Shown here piece by piece: positions 5,850 through 7,204 of a DNA stretch of 7,204 nt. The DNA is taken from NCBI GenBank assembly GCA_009996555.1, contig JAACZX010000114.1, forward strand, positions 1 to 7,204, read 5' to 3'. The notes beneath the pieces are model-generated. The model saw nothing but the letters and a program-made list of their open reading frames with translations. It did no database searches and was not told where the DNA came from. This DNA is from Chitinophagaceae bacterium. Its GTDB lineage: Bacteria > Bacteroidota > Bacteroidia > Chitinophagales > Chitinophagaceae. Numbering within the stretch: the stretch's first letter is position 1; every line of letters starts with the position of its first letter. A program made the position numbers and the translations under genes.

Positions 5850-6260
5850 ATGCTCAACTATCCCATAGAAGTAAAGAAAAGTAACGTAGCCGGTAAAGGT
5901 GCGTTTGCACAAAAAGCTATTCCTGCAAAACGAAAACTGGGCAATATGGCCGGTGAGATCATCAGTTACAAAGAAGCGCAACGCAGGGTAAAGCAACAGC
6001 ATGCAGGTGAATTACTGATGGTGGAGTTTGATAACGATCCTGTGGCATTGGATGCAAGCATTCACCGCAACGAACTGTCTTTCATCAATCATTCATGCAA
6101 CCCCAATACATATATGCGCCGTGCATACAGGCAGGTGGAGTTTTACAGCAAACGGCTCATTAAAAAAGGAGAGGAGCTTACCTGCGATTATGGTGAAACG
6201 CACCACAATGGTAAACTGCCTTGCAAATGCGGTGCAAAGAACTGCAGGGGATTTATATAG
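5850..6260 (+). CDS. SET-domain protein-lysine methyltransferase-like protein
   Basis: The 136-residue product is almost exactly one SET domain plus a post-SET tail. The family transfers methyl from S-adenosylmethionine to lysine side chains. Landmarks in order are the N-terminal GKGAFA (residues 15-20, the GxG SAM-contact strand), FINHSCNPN (78-86, the NHSCxPN SAM-binding knot motif), ELTCDYGE (109-116, containing the catalytic-site DY) and the post-SET CxCx4C at Cys125, Cys127 and Cys132. Together with Cys83 these could bind a zinc ion. All core residues are present, so it should be active. There is no signal peptide, so it is cytoplasmic. The substrate cannot be told from sequence; bacterial members may modify ribosomal, DNA-associated or other proteins. 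The start at 5850 is used because the upstream in-frame ATG at 5802 lies in repeat DNA. Neighbours give no functional clue. Confidence 0.9.
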   Translation: MLNYPIEVKKSNVAGKGAFAQKAIPAKRKLGNMAGEIISYKEAQRRVKQQHAGELLMVEFDNDPVALDASIHRNELSFINHSCNPNTYMRRAYRQVEFYSKRLIKKGEELTCDYGETHHNGKLPCKCGAKNCRGFI

Positions 6261-6265
6261 AAGGT

Positions 6266-6368
6266 ACAAGCTGCAAGAAAGAAAACAAGGCACAAGTGTA
6301 ATGCAACGAACGATATGAATAAATGGAGACTTAAATCTTGTTTCTTGTTCCTTGTCCCTTGTTCCTTT
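6266..6368. repeat. Imperfect inverted repeat of CAAG/CTTG words
   Basis: The left arm at 6266-6296 is made of ACAAG, GCAAGAAA and AACAAGG words. The right arm at 6337-6366 is made of the complementary CTTGTTTCTTGTTCC-type words. They could pair imperfectly around an approximately 40-base loop. The right arm overlaps the -33 region of the pdxJ promoter. It occupies most of the gap between the SET gene and pdxJ. Confidence 0.6.
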
Positions 6369-6387
6369 TGCATTCTTCCTACCTTTG
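6358..6387 (+). promoter_or_regulatory. pdxJ promoter (-33 TTG, -7 TACCTTTG)
   Basis: TACCTTTG at 6380-6387 matches TAnnTTTG at every defined base. A CTTG at 6358-6361 lies 18 bases upstream as a reasonable -33 box. The -7 box ends 4 bases before the ATG at 6392, so the transcript should begin at or very near the start codon. This also argues against the longer in-frame start at 6338. Confidence 0.72.
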
Positions 6388-6391
6388 CCTC

Positions 6392-7120
6392 ATGACAAAG
6401 CTCTCCGTTAACATCAACAAAATTGCCACGCTGCGCAACAGCCGTGGAGGTAACAGACCCAATGTTTTGCAGGCAGCAATTGATGCAGAAAAGTTTGGAG
6501 CCGATGGTGTAACTGTTCATCCCCGGCCCGATGAGCGGCATATACGTTATGATGATGTGCGGCAGATAAAACCCATTATTACCACTGAGTTTAATATTGA
6601 AGGCAACTGCCGTGAGCAGTCGTTTGTTGATCTTGTGCTGGAAGTAAAACCCCACCAGGTAACTCTTGTGCCCGATACCACAGGGCAGCTCACCAGCGAT
6701 CATGGATGGGATACGATTCAAAATAAAAAATACCTGATCGATATGATCAGTGTATTTAAAAACGCAGGCATCCGCACTTCCATTTTTGTTGATCCGGAAA
6801 TACGCATGATCGAAGGGGCTGCCGAAACCGGTACCGACCGTATTGAACTGTACACCGAAGCGTATGCCAAACAATATACCGCTAATCCCGGCGAAGCTGT
6901 ACATACCTACCTTGTTGCGGCTACACGTGCCCGTTCATTGGGCCTTGGTATTAATGCCGGTCATGATCTTGATCTTGATAACCTCAAATACCTCATTAAA
7001 AACATTCCCTGGATCGATGAAGTGAGCATTGGCCACGCACTTATTTGCGATGCATTGTATTTGGGTTACGAAAATGCAGTGCAGTTGTATAAGCGGCAGT
7101 TGATTGTTTCTGGTTTGTAG
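6392..7120 (+). CDS. pdxJ: Pyridoxine 5'-phosphate synthase PdxJ
   Basis: PdxJ condenses 3-amino-2-oxopropyl phosphate with 1-deoxy-D-xylulose 5-phosphate to make pyridoxine 5'-phosphate, the ring-forming last step of the DXP-dependent vitamin B6 route, in the cytoplasm. The 242-residue length and TIM-barrel motifs fit the family: LSVNINKIATLRNSRGG (4-20), TVHPRPDERHI (41-51, with His43), TEFNIEGN (65-72, with Glu70), GINAGHDLDLDN (186-197, with His191) and EVSIGHALICDAL (210-222). These cover the expected phosphate-binding and acid-base residues. The NINK at the start, where enterobacterial enzymes have NIDH, is usual in Bacteroidota (from memory). The start at 6392 is preferred because the frame's upstream ATG at 6338 translates repeat DNA and precedes the promoter. 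The final codons and stop (GGT TTG TAG) merge into a repeat at 7111. No other B6 gene is visible. Confidence 0.97.
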   Translation: MTKLSVNINKIATLRNSRGGNRPNVLQAAIDAEKFGADGVTVHPRPDERHIRYDDVRQIKPIITTEFNIEGNCREQSFVDLVLEVKPHQVTLVPDTTGQLTSDHGWDTIQNKKYLIDMISVFKNAGIRTSIFVDPEIRMIEGAAETGTDRIELYTEAYAKQYTANPGEAVHTYLVAATRARSLGLGINAGHDLDLDNLKYLIKNIPWIDEVSIGHALICDALYLGYENAVQLYKRQLIVSGL

Positions 7121-7148
7121 TTTATAGTTTATGGTTCATAGTTCTTGG
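7111..7148. repeat. TTTATAGTTTATGGTT-type repeat overlapping the pdxJ stop
   Basis: The run is built of GTTTGTAG, TTTATAG, TTTATGG and TTCATAG words, a simple near-heptameric repeat resembling dispersed intergenic repeats of Bacteroidota (from memory). It starts within the last codons of pdxJ and includes its TAG. No complementary arm is seen before the window ends. Confidence 0.6.
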
Positions 7149-7204
7149 TAATACATGAGCTGTGTTGCGTTTCCTTTTTTATTTTTCATTCTTCCTCCGT
7201 TGTT

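Noticed and set aside
5429..5857. N-terminal extension of the decarboxylase by 143 codons
   Set aside because: The extension is translated repeat DNA, includes a perfect -7 promoter element just before 5428, and does not resemble any UbiD N-terminus.
6188..6904. Minus-strand open frame of 238 codons
   Set aside because: It is antisense to the SET gene end and pdxJ, both well supported by family motifs, and crosses the repeat between them.
7149..7204. Short minus-strand frame with GGAGG before an ATG near 7189, and a CATTCTTCCT run on the plus strand like that before pdxJ
   Set aside because: The frame gives only 17 codons before a stop inside the repeat, and the plus-strand run lacks a proper TAnnTTTG; the window ends before either can be judged.

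Overview
The window looks like chromosomal DNA from a member of the Bacteroidota, probably close to the Chitinophagaceae. The reasons are the TAnnTTTG-type -7 promoter elements directly upstream of two genes, the near absence of Shine-Dalgarno sequences, Bacteroidota-like versions of PdxJ and a long UbiD-family decarboxylase, LVIVD-repeat lipoproteins, and several kinds of short intergenic repeat that I associate with this phylum. The taxonomic call is inference. No mobile-element gene, tRNA, rRNA or CRISPR array was seen.

Layout. Positions 1-839 (minus) hold most of a secreted protein of unknown function whose C-terminus lies beyond the left edge. A divergent gap (840-1006) leads into a tight three-gene plus-strand cluster (1007-2983): two LVIVD-repeat lipoproteins in tandem and a small outer-membrane beta-barrel-like protein, with gaps of 11 and 7 bases. 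The cluster looks like one operon making cell-envelope proteins. It converges on a minus-strand pair across a 311-base gap filled by a large, nearly symmetric palindromic repeat element (3040-3272). The minus-strand pair is a UbiD-family decarboxylase (3593-5428), transcribed first, and a small two-helix membrane protein (3295-3546).

Between the decarboxylase and the next plus-strand gene is a 421-base divergent region (5429-5849). It holds the decarboxylase promoter, a 17-bp direct repeat, and an array of three CACGAAG/CTTCGTG inverted-repeat units. A SET-domain lysine methyltransferase-like protein (5850-6260) follows. After another repeat-rich gap comes pdxJ (6392-7120), for pyridoxine 5'-phosphate synthesis, with a good promoter almost touching its start codon. 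A further dispersed-type repeat overlaps the pdxJ stop codon. The last 56 bases hold nothing I can call.

The metabolic genes (UbiD family, PdxJ) are housekeeping. The parts most worth a second look are the non-coding repeats. There are five distinct kinds, each sitting at a gene border, some able to form long hairpins, one appearing to supply promoter-like elements to the SET gene, and a sixth repeat-like segment lying in frame inside the decarboxylase. I see no clear new defence or mobile system here.
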